The notes under the pieces are model-generated. The model saw nothing but the letters and a program-made list of their open reading frames with translations, searched no databases and was not told the origin of the DNA. A DNA stretch of 64,000 nt, taken from Chitinilyticum litopenaei DSM 21440 (lineage in GTDB: Bacteria > Pseudomonadota > Gammaproteobacteria > Burkholderiales > Chitinibacteraceae). The translations under genes and the position numbers were made by a program. Shown in pieces: positions 8,546 to 17,446 of the stretch. The stretch is from NCBI RefSeq assembly GCF_000428145.1, contig NZ_ATZJ01000017.1, forward strand, positions 12,142 to 76,141, given 5' to 3'. Within the stretch, counting starts at the first letter, position 1. The number at the start of each line of letters is the position of its first letter.

Positions 8546-11302
8546 ATGAAAAAAATGACATTCAATGCGCGACTGCTGCTCGGCCTCGGGCTGCTGATGA
8601 TTATCCTGTTGGTGGTGGTGGTGGCTTCCCATCTCGCCGCACGTCAGGCGCAACGCTCCAGCCTCACACTGACCAGCGAGCATTTGCCCCACTTGCTGGA
8701 AGCCCAGCATATTTTCGACGAAGTGAACACCATCGCCCGGGCCTTGCGCAATATGCAGATCCTGGGCCAGGAAGGCGGCACGCAAGCCCTCGACGAAGAA
8801 TGGCGGCGTGTGCTGGCCTCACGGGAAGAAATCAAGAAAACCCTCGACACCTGGGAGACCCAGGCCAAGATCAGCCAGGATACGGTTTCCCTGGCGCGCA
8901 TTGCCGCAATCCGCCAGAAGCGCGACGGTTTTGTAAATGCCCAGATCCAGTACAAGAGCATGCTGGACCGTGGTGACTTCGCAGGAGGCAGGGCGCTCAT
9001 CCTCGGCGACTTGCGCGAGCAATACAATGATTATCGAGACACGATCCTTGCCGGCGTTGAAGAACAGCGCAAGGCAGCGGTGACGGCTGCAACGTCGATC
9101 AACGAACAGTCTGCCAGCAGCGCGGGGCTGATTGCCGTCGTCGGGATTGGCGGCATCCTGCTCGGCCTAGTGCTCACGGTCATCCTGTTCCGGCGTGTCC
9201 GGGTTGATCTGGGGGGCAGTTATGAAGGCCTGCAGGACGTCGCGCGTGGTTTGCAGCAGGGGAACTATCAGCAGCCCATCGCACTGGCGGCCAATGATCA
9301 GGGCAGTCTGATGGCGGTGCTCAAGCATCTGCAGGATCAGTTGCGGGCCGCCGATGTGCTGGCCCGCGAGAACGCCCGCATCCGCACCGCGCTGGATTCG
9401 GTCTCGACCAGCGTGATGATTGCCGATGTGGATCGCAACATCGTCTATGTAAATCCCGCGCAACAGCGGCTTCTGCTTGAGGCGGAGAGTGATTTGCGGG
9501 CTGTGTTGCCGCAGTTTGATGCACGCCGCATTATCGGTGTGAATATCGACAGCTTCCACAAGACGCCCGCGCATCAGCGTGGCTTGCTGGATAGGCTGGA
9601 TCGGGAATTCAAGACCCTTATCACCGTCGGTGCCCGCAATTTTGCGCTGACCATCAACCCGGTGGTCGGCAGTGATGGCGTGCGTGCCGGTTTTGCCGTC
9701 GAATGGGTCGATCAGACCGAAATTCTCAAGCAGCAGATCAGGGAGCAGAAGGCCGCCGATGAGAAGGCCAGGATTCTCGGCGCGCTGGAGTCCACGTCGA
9801 CCAATGTGATGATTGCCGATGCCGAGCGCACCATCATTTACATGAACAAGGCCGTGCGCGAGATGCTGACCGAGGCCCAGGCCGATTTGCGCAAGGCCTT
9901 GCCGAATTTCGATGTGAACCGCATTCTCGGCGGCAGCATGGATGTGTTTCACCGCAACCCGGCGCATCAGGCCAATCTGCTGGCTTCCCTGACCAGCCAG
10001 TACCGTGCCCAGATCGTGGTGGGCGGGCGTACTTTCCGCCTGATTGCCAGCCCCATCTTCAATGATCAGGGCGTACGTCTGGGGACCGTGGTGGAGTGGC
10101 TGGACCGTACCGCCGAGGTGGCAGTGGAGAAGGAAGTGGCTGACATGGTTTCGGCAGCAGTGGACGGTGATTTTTCGCGTCGTATCGAGCTGGCGGACAA
10201 GGAGGGCTTCTTCCGCATGCTGGGCGAAAACATGAATCTGCTGCTGCAGACCAATGAACGCAGTATCAGCGAGGTGGCTGGCGTCTTGTCCGAATTGGCC
10301 AAGGGCAATCTGACCAAACGCGTCGATGGCGATTACAAGGGCTTGCTGGGTCGCCTCAAGGACGACTGCAACCAGACCATCGAGCGCCTGGCCGAAATCG
10401 TGCTGCAAATCAAGCAGGCGGCCGGAACAATCAATACGGCTGCCAAGGAAATTGCGGCGGGCAATGGCAATCTGTCGGCGCGTACCGAGCAGCAGGCCGC
10501 CAGCCTGGAAGAAACAGCCTCCAGCATGGAGGAACTGACAAGCACGGTGCGGCAGAATGCCGAAAATGCGCGTCAGGCCAATCAACTGGCGATCGGCGCC
10601 TCTGATATTGCAGTGCGTGGTGGCGAGGTGGTCGGGCAGGTTGTGTCCACCATGTCGGAAATCAACGATAGCGCCAAGAAAATCGTCGACATCATCACGG
10701 TCATCGACGGGATTGCCTTCCAGACCAATATCCTTGCGCTGAATGCGGCTGTCGAAGCCGCGCGGGCGGGTGAGCAGGGGCGTGGCTTTGCCGTGGTCGC
10801 ATCCGAAGTGCGCAGTCTGGCCCAGCGTTCTGCCGGCGCAGCCAAGGAAATCAAGGCCCTGATCGGTGATTCGGTGATCAAGGTGGACAGTGGCAGCCGC
10901 CTTGTCGACCAGGCTGGACAGACCATCAAGGAGGTGGTGCTGGCCGTGCGCCGGGTAACCGATCTGATGAGCGAAATTTCGGCGGCGTCGCTTGAGCAGA
11001 GCGCCGGCATCGAGCAAGTGAACAAGGCCGTCACGGCCATGGATGAAAATACCCAGCAGAATGCCGCACTCGTGGAAGAGGCCGCTGCTGCGGCCGAGAG
11101 CCTGGAAGAGCAGGCCGGCGCACTCGCCGTTGCCGTAGGTGCCTTCCAGTTGGCTCGCGAGCACGCCATGGCGCGCCATGCCATTCCGGCGGCACCGGCG
11201 GGCTCCTCCAGGGGCAGCAGGCCGTCGGGAGCGGCTGCTGGACAGTCCATGCGCAATATGCCCAAACCGGTGGCTGAGGGTGATGATTGGGAAGAGTTTT
11301 GA
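8546..11302 (+). CDS. Methyl-accepting chemotaxis protein with tandem Aer2-like PAS domains
   Basis: This 918-residue receptor has a first membrane segment (10-28), a periplasmic helical domain, a second segment (195-215), two duplicated PAS domains (about 280-400 and 412-530), HAMP-like repeats (540-640) and the hairpin signalling tip with the core AFQTNILALNAAVEAARAGE. Each PAS has a FHxxPAHQ motif and an EW motif, with His338/Trp387 and His469/Trp518 both 49 apart. From memory, heme ligand His234 and oxygen-contacting Trp283 of Pseudomonas Aer2 have the same spacing. The C-terminus DDWEEF fits the xWxxF tether for CheR and CheB. I infer an oxygen or gas receptor. The start follows ACAGGA. 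Confidence 0.93.
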   Translation: MKKMTFNARLLLGLGLLMIILLVVVVASHLAARQAQRSSLTLTSEHLPHLLEAQHIFDEVNTIARALRNMQILGQEGGTQALDEEWRRVLASREEIKKTLDTWETQAKISQDTVSLARIAAIRQKRDGFVNAQIQYKSMLDRGDFAGGRALILGDLREQYNDYRDTILAGVEEQRKAAVTAATSINEQSASSAGLIAVVGIGGILLGLVLTVILFRRVRVDLGGSYEGLQDVARGLQQGNYQQPIALAANDQGSLMAVLKHLQDQLRAADVLARENARIRTALDSVSTSVMIADVDRNIVYVNPAQQRLLLEAESDLRAVLPQFDARRIIGVNIDSFHKTPAHQRGLLDRLDREFKTLITVGARNFALTINPVVGSDGVRAGFAVEWVDQTEILKQQIREQKAADEKARILGALESTSTNVMIADAERTIIYMNKAVREMLTEAQADLRKALPNFDVNRILGGSMDVFHRNPAHQANLLASLTSQYRAQIVVGGRTFRLIASPIFNDQGVRLGTVVEWLDRTAEVAVEKEVADMVSAAVDGDFSRRIELADKEGFFRMLGENMNLLLQTNERSISEVAGVLSELAKGNLTKRVDGDYKGLLGRLKDDCNQTIERLAEIVLQIKQAAGTINTAAKEIAAGNGNLSARTEQQAASLEETASSMEELTSTVRQNAENARQANQLAIGASDIAVRGGEVVGQVVSTMSEINDSAKKIVDIITVIDGIAFQTNILALNAAVEAARAGEQGRGFAVVASEVRSLAQRSAGAAKEIKALIGDSVIKVDSGSRLVDQAGQTIKEVVLAVRRVTDLMSEISAASLEQSAGIEQVNKAVTAMDENTQQNAALVEEAAAAAESLEEQAGALAVAVGAFQLAREHAMARHAIPAAPAGSSRGSRPSGAAAGQSMRNMPKPVAEGDDWEEF

Positions 11303-12183
11303 GTGACGTGGAGCCCGGCTTTGTCGTGAGCAATCTTGACGAGCGCGAATTTGGCTATACCGCCCGGGATTTTTCCCGGGTCGTTGCTCTGATTCGCGCG
11401 CATGCCGGGATCCAGCTGAACCCGAGCAAGGAGCAAATGGTATACAGCCGCCTGGTCAGGCGGTTGCGCGCCTGCGGGGCAAATTCGTTTCGAGAGTATC
11501 TGGATCGCCTCGAGAGCGAGCCAGCAAGCCCGGAATGGCAGTCCTTCATCAATGCCCTGACCACCAATCTGACGGCTTTTTTTCGCGAGCCACACCACTT
11601 TGAATTGCTGCGCCAACATCTGGTCGCGCGCGCATCACAAGACGCATACCGGATCTGGTGTGCCGCCGCATCGACAGGTGAGGAGCCGTATAGCCTTGCA
11701 GCCACTGTTTACAAAGGGCTGCAGGGCGATACCCGGCAGGTTGAAATTATTGCATCGGATCTGGATACCCAGGTGCTGGCCACGGCACGGCAAGGCGTCT
11801 ACCCGCTGGAGCGGCTTGAGTCATTTGGCCTGGCAGAACGGCGAGCCTATTTTCTCAAGGGCAGAGGCCCCAATGCCGGCAAGGCGCTGGTGCGGCAGGA
11901 GTTGCGCCAAATGATCGAATTTCGTCAGATCAATCTGTTGCACGATGATTGGGGGCTTGCCGGTCTGTTCGATGCAGTCTTTTGCCGTAATGTCATGATT
12001 TATTTTGATCAGGCCACTCAGCGCAAGATTCTCGAGAAAATTGCTGGCTTGCTGAAGCCCGATGGACTTTTGTGCGTCGGCCATTCCGAAAGCCTGCATT
12101 TCATGGGCAGGCTGTTCAAACCGTGCGGTCGTACGGCGTATGTGCTGCATCCTGGAGCCGAGGATGTCAGGATGGGGCGATGA
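11299..12183 (+). CDS. cheR: Chemotaxis receptor methyltransferase CheR
   Basis: CheR adds methyl groups from S-adenosylmethionine to receptor glutamates for adaptation. The protein (about 294 residues) has the all-alpha N-terminal domain with NALTTNLTAFFREPHHF and the methyltransferase core (STGEEPYS, then CRNVMIYFD). The start is uncertain: TTG 11299 overlaps the receptor stop (TTGA) and has GGAAGAG just upstream, while TTG 11287 and GTG 11308 are alternatives. The end overlaps cheD. A second CheR-like gene lies at 24027. The upstream receptor carries a CheR tether at its C-terminus. Confidence 0.93.
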   Translation: MSDVEPGFVVSNLDEREFGYTARDFSRVVALIRAHAGIQLNPSKEQMVYSRLVRRLRACGANSFREYLDRLESEPASPEWQSFINALTTNLTAFFREPHHFELLRQHLVARASQDAYRIWCAAASTGEEPYSLAATVYKGLQGDTRQVEIIASDLDTQVLATARQGVYPLERLESFGLAERRAYFLKGRGPNAGKALVRQELRQMIEFRQINLLHDDWGLAGLFDAVFCRNVMIYFDQATQRKILEKIAGLLKPDGLLCVGHSESLHFMGRLFKPCGRTAYVLHPGAEDVRMGR

Positions 12184-12791
12184 CTGATTTCATCCAGCAG
12201 GTCATGAGTCCTGCGATCTATTTTGACCGGAATTTCGGGGTGGAAGCCGCGAAAATCCTGCCTGGCGAGTATTACACCACCGGACGGGACATGGTCATTG
12301 TCACGGTGCTGGGCTCCTGTGTAGCGGCCTGCCTGCGTGACCCGGTCAGCGGTATCGGCGGGATGAATCATTTCATGCTGCCGGATACAGGGGACAGCCT
12401 GGCGGAAATGAACGGCTTGCCGACGCGTTATGGCACCTATGCAATGGAAATGCTGATCAATCAGCTCCTGAAAATGGGAGCGCAGCGCCATCGGCTGGAA
12501 GCCAAGATTTTTGGCGGCGGCAAGGTCTTGCAGGGGTTTACCCTAGCCGATGTCGGCGGCAAGAACGCCATGTTCGTCAAGCATTTTCTTGCGCTGGAAG
12601 AAATACCCGTACTGGCGGAAGATTTGCTCGATATTTATCCCCGCAAGGTGTATTTCTTTGCGAAAACCGGGCGTGTGCTGGTGAAGAAACTGCGTTCCGT
12701 GCACAATAATACGATCATCGAGCGGGAAAAAGACTACAGTGCCCGCCTTCGCTACGAAGCGCCCACCGGCGATGTGGAACTGTTTGGCTGA
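12180..12791 (+). CDS. cheD: Chemoreceptor glutamine deamidase CheD
   Basis: CheD converts specific receptor glutamines to glutamate so that they can be methylated. The 203-residue protein carries the catalytic triad of the family: Cys47 in LGSCVAACL, His64 in GGMNHFMLP, and Thr86 in RYGTYAM, plus the KIFGGG motif. The start ATG overlaps the cheR stop codon (ATGA), which suggests translational coupling. An in-frame start further upstream inside cheR is not needed. cheB follows after 18 bases. No cheC is visible, so CheD here probably acts on receptors only. Confidence 0.95.
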   Translation: MTDFIQQVMSPAIYFDRNFGVEAAKILPGEYYTTGRDMVIVTVLGSCVAACLRDPVSGIGGMNHFMLPDTGDSLAEMNGLPTRYGTYAMEMLINQLLKMGAQRHRLEAKIFGGGKVLQGFTLADVGGKNAMFVKHFLALEEIPVLAEDLLDIYPRKVYFFAKTGRVLVKKLRSVHNNTIIEREKDYSARLRYEAPTGDVELFG

Positions 12792-12809
12792 CCGGAGCGA
12801 AAACGAACG

Positions 12810-13892
12810 ATGACTCGCAAGATTCGCGTAGTGGTGGTTGACGATTCTGCATTGATTCGCAGTTTGCTGCGCGAGATCATCAACGCCGGCAAGGACATGG
12901 AATGTGTTGGCGTTGCGCAGGATCCGCTGGTGGCGCGGGAACGCATACGCGAGCTGGATCCGGATGTCATTACGCTGGATGTGGAAATGCCGAAAATGGA
13001 CGGACTGGAATTTCTGTCCAGGCTCATGCGCCTCAAGCCCAAGCCGGTCATCATGGTCTCGTCACTGACGGAAAAGGGAACCGAAGTTGCATTGCGTGCG
13101 CTTGAACTTGGGGCTATCGATATTGTTGCCAAACCAAAACTGGATCTTGTTGCGGGCATGACCAGTTATTCCGATGAAATCCGCGAGAAAATCCGCGCTG
13201 CAGCGCAAGCCTCCATCGGCAGGCTCGATCCGATCGCCGTGCCTCCCAGTCATACTGCCGATGCTGTGCTGCCCAAATCATCACGCCCTTTGCTGAAATC
13301 CGAAAAGCTGATCATCGTTGGGGCATCAACAGGGGGTACTGAGGCGCTCAAGGAATTCTTGCAGCCGATGCCAGCCGATGCTCCGGCAATCCTGATTGCG
13401 CAGCACATGCCCGAACTGTTCACCCGATCCTTTGCTGCGCGGCTGGATTCCCTTTGTCGCATCACTGTAAAGGAGGCCGAGCAGGGCGAGCGCATTCTGC
13501 CCGGGCATGCTTACATCGCGCCGGGGCATTCTCACTTGCTGCTCGGCGTTTCTGGCGCCAACTACGTCTGCGAGTTGTCGCAGGCGCCGCCGGTGAACCG
13601 GCATCGTCCGTCGGTCGATGTACTGTTTCGTTCGGCGGCCAATCTGGCGGGTCGGAATGCAATTGGCGTCATTTTGACCGGCATGGGCAAGGATGGCGCG
13701 CAAGGCATGCTGGAAATGAAGCAAGCCGGCGCTTACAACTTTGCCCAGAATGAGCAAAGCTGTGTGGTCTTTGGCATGCCCAAGGAGGCCATTGCTCTCG
13801 GTGGGGTTGATGAAGTGCTCGATTTGCGCGAAATAGCTCCGCGTGTGCTCGCCTGGGTCCGGCAGCAGGGCAGTCGCGCTACCCGTATCTGA
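12810..13892 (+). CDS. cheB: Chemotaxis methylesterase CheB
   Basis: CheB removes receptor methyl groups (and can deamidate) when phosphorylated by CheA. The 360-residue protein has an N-terminal receiver (Asp11-Asp12, phospho-acceptor Asp57 in LDVEMPKMDG) and a C-terminal esterase domain with its triad visible as GASTGG (Ser), AQHMP (His) and GMGKDG (Asp). It completes the adaptation set cheR-cheD-cheB. A 53-base gap separates it from flrC. Confidence 0.96.
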   Translation: MTRKIRVVVVDDSALIRSLLREIINAGKDMECVGVAQDPLVARERIRELDPDVITLDVEMPKMDGLEFLSRLMRLKPKPVIMVSSLTEKGTEVALRALELGAIDIVAKPKLDLVAGMTSYSDEIREKIRAAAQASIGRLDPIAVPPSHTADAVLPKSSRPLLKSEKLIIVGASTGGTEALKEFLQPMPADAPAILIAQHMPELFTRSFAARLDSLCRITVKEAEQGERILPGHAYIAPGHSHLLLGVSGANYVCELSQAPPVNRHRPSVDVLFRSAANLAGRNAIGVILTGMGKDGAQGMLEMKQAGAYNFAQNEQSCVVFGMPKEAIALGGVDEVLDLREIAPRVLAWVRQQGSRATRI

Positions 13893-13945
13893 GGCTTGGG
13901 CGTACAGCAAAGACTTGAAATGCAACCTGGACAAAATGCACTTTG

Positions 13946-15280
13946 ATGGCAAAAAGCTTACCCGTACTTGTAGTTGAAGATGATGACGCTTTGCGTGAGG
14001 CGCTGGTAGATACCCTGGAGCTCGGCGGTCATGCAGTGCTTGTGGCCGAAGACGGCTCCTCTGCTCTGGCCCTGCTGGCTTGCGAGCGCGTGGGCCTGGT
14101 GCTTTCGGATGTGCAGATGCAGCCGATGGATGGCGAGGCGCTCCTTGCCGAAGTCAAGCGTCACTACCCGTGGCTGCCTTTCATTCTGATGACTGCCTAC
14201 GGCGTCATCGACAAGGCCGTGGCGGCCCTGCATGCCGGCGCCAGCCATTACCTGCCCAAGCCCTTCGATCCGGCTCGCCTCTTGCAGGAGGTAGGCAAGT
14301 ATGTCTTGCCGGATACTGGCGATGATGAACTGGTTGTGGCCGATCCAGCCATGCAGCAATTGCTCGACATGGGTTTGCGTGTCGCTCATACCGACGCTTC
14401 CGTGTTGATCAGTGGCGAATCGGGTACGGGCAAGGAGATGCTTGCCCGATTCATTCATCGGCACAGCCCGCGAGCTGAACATCCTTTTGTGGCGATCAAT
14501 TGCGCCGCCATTCCCGAGCAACTGCTGGAGTCGACATTGTTCGGGCATGAAAAAGGGGCGTTTACCGGCGCTTCGGGCATGCATCAGGGCAAGTTCGAGC
14601 AAGCCCAGGGCGGAACCTTGCTGCTCGACGAAATCACGGAAATGCCACTGGCGCTGCAGGCCAAGTTGCTGCGTGTCTTGCAGGAACGCGAGCTGGAGCG
14701 TGTGGGGGGCAGCAAGTCCATCCGGTTGGACATTCGTGTTTTGTCGACGTCGAATCGTGACCTTCAGGCGGAAGTGGCGGCTGGGCGCTTTCGTGAGGAT
14801 CTGTTCTATCGCTTGAATGTGTTTCCCTTGCTGATTCCGCCCCTGCGCAATCGTCGCGAAGATATCGTGCCGTTGGCACGGGCCTTGCTTTCTAAGCATG
14901 GGGGCAAGCAGCAACGTCGTACTCCCGTGCTCAGTCCGGAGGCGACGTCCAGGCTGCTGGCCTATGACTGGCCAGGCAATATCCGTGAGCTGGACAATGT
15001 GATTCAGCGTGCGCTGATTCTGGCACCCGGTGACGTCGTCAGGGAGGAGGATGTATTTTTGCCGCAGGCGGCAAAAATTGCCGTATCTTCCTTGCCGCCG
15101 GATGAGTCGGATGGCGCAGTGAGTGACATTCGCAGCATGGAAAAACGGCACATACTGGAGACCCTGAAGGCTGCAGGTGGCGTGCGAAAACTTGCCGCCG
15201 AGCGGCTGAATATGAGCGAGCGGACCTTGCGTCACAAACTTGCGCAGTATCGTGAAGAAGATGGCTCGCTTCCCGTTTGA
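13946..15280 (+). CDS. flrC: Sigma-54-dependent response regulator, FlrC/FleR-like
   Basis: This 444-residue regulator has a receiver domain (Asp55 in LSDVQMQPMDG, Lys105), an AAA+ domain with Walker A GESGTGKE (158-165), the sigma-54 contact loop GAFTGA (205-210) and LLLDE (226-230), and a C-terminal Fis-type helix-turn-helix (about 400-440). Its place between the che genes and fliE indicates FlrC/FleR, which activates middle flagellar promoters. A sigma-54 site lies five bases after its stop. Its partner kinase FlrB/FleS is not in this window. ATG 13946 is used; a TTG one codon earlier is also possible. Confidence 0.9.
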   Translation: MAKSLPVLVVEDDDALREALVDTLELGGHAVLVAEDGSSALALLACERVGLVLSDVQMQPMDGEALLAEVKRHYPWLPFILMTAYGVIDKAVAALHAGASHYLPKPFDPARLLQEVGKYVLPDTGDDELVVADPAMQQLLDMGLRVAHTDASVLISGESGTGKEMLARFIHRHSPRAEHPFVAINCAAIPEQLLESTLFGHEKGAFTGASGMHQGKFEQAQGGTLLLDEITEMPLALQAKLLRVLQERELERVGGSKSIRLDIRVLSTSNRDLQAEVAAGRFREDLFYRLNVFPLLIPPLRNRREDIVPLARALLSKHGGKQQRRTPVLSPEATSRLLAYDWPGNIRELDNVIQRALILAPGDVVREEDVFLPQAAKIAVSSLPPDESDGAVSDIRSMEKRHILETLKAAGGVRKLAAERLNMSERTLRHKLAQYREEDGSLPV

Positions 15281-15284
15281 GACA

Positions 15285-15300
15285 TGGCGCAGGATTTGCT
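15285..15300 (+). promoter_or_regulatory. Sigma-54 promoter for the fliE operon
   Basis: TGGCGC-N5-TTGCT matches the -24/-12 consensus TGGCAC-N5-TTGCW in all but one base, with exact spacing. Transcription would start near 15311, about 43 bases before fliE. It sits just after the gene for a sigma-54 activator. Confidence 0.85.
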
Positions 15301-15353
15301 TGCTGCCAATTGCCTGCGCCCCTACAATTTTGTCCAGAAGGATAGGCTAACAA

Positions 15354-15677
15354 ATGAGTGTGCAAGGTATCGATCAGTTGCTAGGCGAATTGCGCTCGAT
15401 GAGCTCGGTTGCCGCTGGTCAGCCTGCGTCGCCCGCTGTTGATGCTGCGGATCAACCCGATTTCGGGACCTTGCTCAAACAGTCGATCGATCAGGTCAAC
15501 CAGGTGCAACAAAGCGCCCAGGCTCAGCAGCAAGCCTTTCAATCTGGAGACCCCGAAGCAAATCTCCAGGATGTGATGGTGTCGTTGCAGAAAGCCAGTC
15601 TGAACTTTCAGACGATGGTGCAAGTGCGCAACAAACTTGTCAGTGCCTATCAGGAAATCATGAACATGCAGGTCTGA
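15354..15677 (+). CDS. fliE: Flagellar hook-basal body protein FliE
   Basis: FliE joins the MS ring to the proximal rod and is exported by the flagellar secretion system. The 107-residue protein has the usual length, a Gln-rich middle, and the conserved C-terminal half (LQDVMVSLQKASLNFQ, VRNKLVSAYQEIMNMQV), which is the family signature. It is the first gene after the sigma-54 promoter and precedes fliF by 30 bases. Confidence 0.95.
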   Translation: MSVQGIDQLLGELRSMSSVAAGQPASPAVDAADQPDFGTLLKQSIDQVNQVQQSAQAQQQAFQSGDPEANLQDVMVSLQKASLNFQTMVQVRNKLVSAYQEIMNMQV

Positions 15678-15707
15678 TCCGCCTGCAGGCATTGACTTGG
15701 CTAGGGT

Positions 15708-17432
15708 ATGGCAGAAGCGGGTACGGCAGCGCAACAGACAGTAGTGACAGGACTCGGGATGGGCGGCTTCCAGCAGCGCTTTGCCGCCCTGTCCAGCACC
15801 CGCAAGCTCATCATCATGGCGGTTCTGGCTGCGCTCATCGCCGCCCTCATAGGAGCCGCACTTTGGTCGCGTGAACCGGCTTACCGCATATTGTTCACCA
15901 ATATTCCCGACAAGGAAGCCGGTGCAGTGGTGCAATCACTGCAGCAAATGAATATTCCCTACAAGCTTGATGCTGGCGGCATTTCGGTCCCAGCAGACAA
16001 GATTTATGACGCCCGCTTGCGCCTGGCGGCAGAAGGTTTGCCAAAGTCGGGGAATGTCGGCTTTGAACTGATCGACAATCAGAAATTCGGTGTTTCGCAG
16101 TTTGCCGAGCAAGTCAATTACCAGCGGGCCATCGAAGGAGAGCTCGCGCGCTCGATTGAAACGATTTCTTCCGTGGAAAAAGCCCGTGTTCATCTGGCAA
16201 TTCCTAAGCAAAGCGTGTTTCTTCGCGACCAGCAAAAGCCCACTGCTTCAGTCATTCTGACCCTGCATACCGGCCGTCTGCTCGATGACGCCCAGGTTGC
16301 CGGCATTGTTCATCTGGTTTCCAGTAGCGTTCCCGACCTGATGGTCAAGAATGTGACCGTAGTAGACCAGGACGGCAGCCTGCTTTCCAACAATAACCGC
16401 ATCAATCAGGCCAATCTGGATCAAAAACAGCTGCAGTATGTCGCCCAGATTGAACGCGGCTATGTGGAGCGGGTGCAGGCGATACTGGCGCCACTGGTCG
16501 GCAAGGACAATGTGCGTGCCGAAGTCACGGCCCAGTTGGATTTCTCCGAGGTCGAGCAAACCTCGGAAACCTACAAGCCCAATTCGCCGCCCAATGCTGC
16601 CGCCATTCGCAGTCAGCAGACACTCGACCAGCAAGGCCGCAGCAGCGACCCGGGGGCGATGGGTGTGCCTGGGGCCTTGTCGAATCAGCCGCCGGGTGCT
16701 GCCGCGGCCCCCATTACCGCGCCCATCGCTTCTGAGGTGGCTGGCGGTATTGAAAGCTCCAGCAATGTTCGACGTGAAGCAACAACCAATTACGAGATTG
16801 ACAAGACCATTCAGCATGTCAAGCAGCCGGTTGGCTCCATCAAGCGCCTGTCGGCGGCCGTGGTGATCAATTTCAAGCCCGGCAAGGACAAGGATGGCAA
16901 GGCTGGCTATGTGCCGTTCACGCCGCAGGAGATGACGCAAATCAACAATCTGGTGCGTGAAGCCATAGGCTACAACCAGACCCGTGGCGATTCGGTCAAT
17001 GTGGTCAACGCAGCCTTTGCCGACTCGCAGCCGCTGGAAGAGCGTCCACTGGTCGACAAGGCCAGCGATTACCTCAAGACCAACTGGCCGGATGTGCTCA
17101 AGCTCTTCCTGCTGGCGGTCGCGGTGCTGTATCTGCTGTTCTTCATCGTCCGGCCGCTGATGAAGGATATTGCCCGCAGTGGCGATGCCGAGGGCAAGCC
17201 GCTGCAACTGGATCTGGGTGATGGTCTTGGCGGGCTGACCGTGGAAGAGGCTGTGGCGGGCGAGTCCGGCAAGTCTGGCGAGGAAGATCAGGCCAAGATG
17301 GCCGCCTTCGCCGACTTGCTGCAGCAGGCCAAGGAACTGGCCAAGAACGATCCGCGCATGGTGGCGACCATTCTGCGTGAATGGATGAGCGAAGAAGACG
17401 GCAAGAATGACAACCCGAACAAGGTTGCCTGA
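15708..17432 (+). CDS. fliF: Flagellar MS-ring protein FliF
   Basis: FliF forms the membrane MS ring, the base on which the flagellum is built. The 574-residue protein has a first membrane segment (about 34-53), the ring-building motifs in the periplasm (REPAYRILFTNIPDKEAGAV and the region around 120-270), a low-complexity linker, a second membrane segment (about 462-482), and a cytoplasmic C-terminal tail that binds FliG. The order fliE-fliF-fliG-fliH-fliI-fliJ is the standard operon. The start ATG follows a modest ribosome binding site (CTAGGGT). Confidence 0.96.
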   Translation: MAEAGTAAQQTVVTGLGMGGFQQRFAALSSTRKLIIMAVLAALIAALIGAALWSREPAYRILFTNIPDKEAGAVVQSLQQMNIPYKLDAGGISVPADKIYDARLRLAAEGLPKSGNVGFELIDNQKFGVSQFAEQVNYQRAIEGELARSIETISSVEKARVHLAIPKQSVFLRDQQKPTASVILTLHTGRLLDDAQVAGIVHLVSSSVPDLMVKNVTVVDQDGSLLSNNNRINQANLDQKQLQYVAQIERGYVERVQAILAPLVGKDNVRAEVTAQLDFSEVEQTSETYKPNSPPNAAAIRSQQTLDQQGRSSDPGAMGVPGALSNQPPGAAAAPITAPIASEVAGGIESSSNVRREATTNYEIDKTIQHVKQPVGSIKRLSAAVVINFKPGKDKDGKAGYVPFTPQEMTQINNLVREAIGYNQTRGDSVNVVNAAFADSQPLEERPLVDKASDYLKTNWPDVLKLFLLAVAVLYLLFFIVRPLMKDIARSGDAEGKPLQLDLGDGLGGLTVEEAVAGESGKSGEEDQAKMAAFADLLQQAKELAKNDPRMVATILREWMSEEDGKNDNPNKVA

Positions 17433-17446
17433 GGCAGGGTAAAGCG

